Part shown: positions 63,006-64,000 of the stretch, piece after piece | Position numbering within the stretch: position 1 is the first letter of the stretch | Layout: every line of letters begins with the position of its first letter | Assembly (NCBI GenBank): GCA_963691815.1 | Contig: OY829652.1 | Span: forward strand, 33,038,920 to 33,102,919 | Direction: 5' to 3' | DNA length: 64,000 nt | Source of the DNA: Echiichthys vipera | Lineage: Eukaryota > Chordata > Actinopteri > Perciformes > Trachinidae | Program-made: the position numbers and the translations under genes | The notes under the pieces: generated by a model | Databases searched by the model: none | Told to the model about the DNA's origin: nothing | The model's input: only the letters and a program-made list of their open reading frames with translations

Positions 63006-64000
63006 ACAACTATTTAAAATAAAAAATGATTCTGTTTCTATGTTCAAAGCTAATATTGTGCATGTGCATGTCAGTGTTAGTAGTGATTTGATTATGGAAA
63101 ATGCTTCAGTTAGCGGGTTAGGGAAGCTGTGGGATCAGGACACAGTGCGGTTTTCCTGTCAGGTATCATTCACCATTGACCTTACAGGTGCCCCATATAC
63201 AGAGGCTAAAAGTCCTCACTGCAGCAGCCTGGGCGCCACTACCCATCCTCTCTGTCCCATTTCCTTCAGCTGTACTATCACAATAAAGGCATGAAAGGCC
63301 AAAAAAAGTCAAATCAAAAATGACACCCAGTTAGTAACCAGCTCTCACCCCATTTGTCCCCATACATTGTGATTTCTCAAAAACTCCTGGGGGGATTTTC
63401 GTCAAAATTGGGACAAATATCCACTTGGACTCAAGAATGAACTGATTAGATTTTAGAGGTCAAAGGTCAAGGTGACCTGACAAAACACATTTTGACCATT
63501 ACTCAAGATTCCTTCTCTGATTCTGACAACAAATGTCTAACAGGATAAAATGATAAAGTGATGATGTAAGTCTGGACAGTTCACAACTGCAACTTGACTG
63601 GATGTATACAACTGCAAGGTGGTCATTTTAGTTTTTTTTTACTTGCTCACCAGTTCAACTGATCAACGTTTTGGAAAGCTGCAATACTTGTAATTCAAAC
63701 TCAAAGTCCCCATTACCACCACCTGCTGTCTATGGGAAAGCTACCAGCCATGACTGATTTGTATGGGAGGACGTTAAAGTGGCTCAACAGTGCTCTCTGC
63801 TGACACTGAGTGGGACTGGGATGGTCTCAGTGTGGGAAATGAAATCATTTAGAAGACTGCACTTGTCTAGCACTTATTTGGAGAAAAGAAACCCCCATAA
63901 ATGTATTTAAATGTGTGAATATGTTCATTAAAAAAAAAGTTGGTTTTGTAAAAAAATATCTGTGGAAAGGGTTTACAGAGGTCATTGTAGAAACATTGTG
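63006..64000. repeat. downstream region with dispersed repeat (63355-63640)
   Basis: Phrases such as CACTTGGACTCAAGAATGAA, GGTCAAAGGTCAAGGTGACC and GTCTAACAGGATAAAATGAT identify a very common unclassified fish repeat. 63567-63640 is shared with about 9920-10020. Nothing was recognised in the rest. Confidence 0.5.

Overview
The window is vertebrate nuclear DNA, almost certainly from a ray-finned fish and probably a percomorph. The exons are short and interrupted by large introns with GT/AG boundaries. The proteins are vertebrate orthologues, and the repeats are fish-type: long (CA)n/(GA)n tracts, Rex1/L2-like LINEs, hAT and Harbinger-like elements, BEL/Pao, a tRNA-type SINE and a retroviral remnant. 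Two host genes are present, both on the + strand and in the order zc3h18 - il17c, which is also the order of ZC3H18 and IL17C on human chromosome 16q24.

Positions 1-31950 hold the 3' part of zc3h18, a nuclear CCCH zinc-finger RNA-processing adaptor. I resolve 16 coding exons plus a candidate 9-nt microexon. They run from the second half of the CCCH finger (74) to the stop codon (30930) and a poly(A) signal (31920). The 5' part of the gene lies outside the window. The first visible exon appears to lack one base of a CCC run, which breaks the reading frame; this is either an assembly error or a real lesion. The introns carry an L1-like fragment, two related hAT copies (one with a perfect 8-bp duplication), a 255-bp (GA)n tract, and a nearly full-length antisense LINE. 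Harbinger-like elements carrying part of a Myb/SANT-like ORF have inserted into that LINE, one of them nested inside another copy of its own family.

Positions 31950-57850 are intergenic and built mostly of transposon debris: L2-like LINE 3' ends, a deleted endogenous retrovirus with an env-like pseudogene, 61-bp and 95-bp minisatellites, an IS630/Tc1-like element with an RGG-box N-terminus and an apparent intron, and a 4.2-kb element with TTA duplications. The last of these has an L1/Nimb-type LINE fragment and a BEL/Pao pol region inside it. More LINE tails, short palindromic elements and dinucleotide repeats follow.

Positions 57850-63010 hold il17c, a small secreted cytokine gene of three coding exons. 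It has a TATA-like box, a start codon chosen by signal-peptide logic, and an AU-rich 3'UTR. Its second intron contains a SINE and a striking inverted repeat with arms of about 245 bp. The final kilobase is dispersed repeat. The two genes are unrelated in function: one acts in nuclear RNA processing, the other in epithelial immune signalling.
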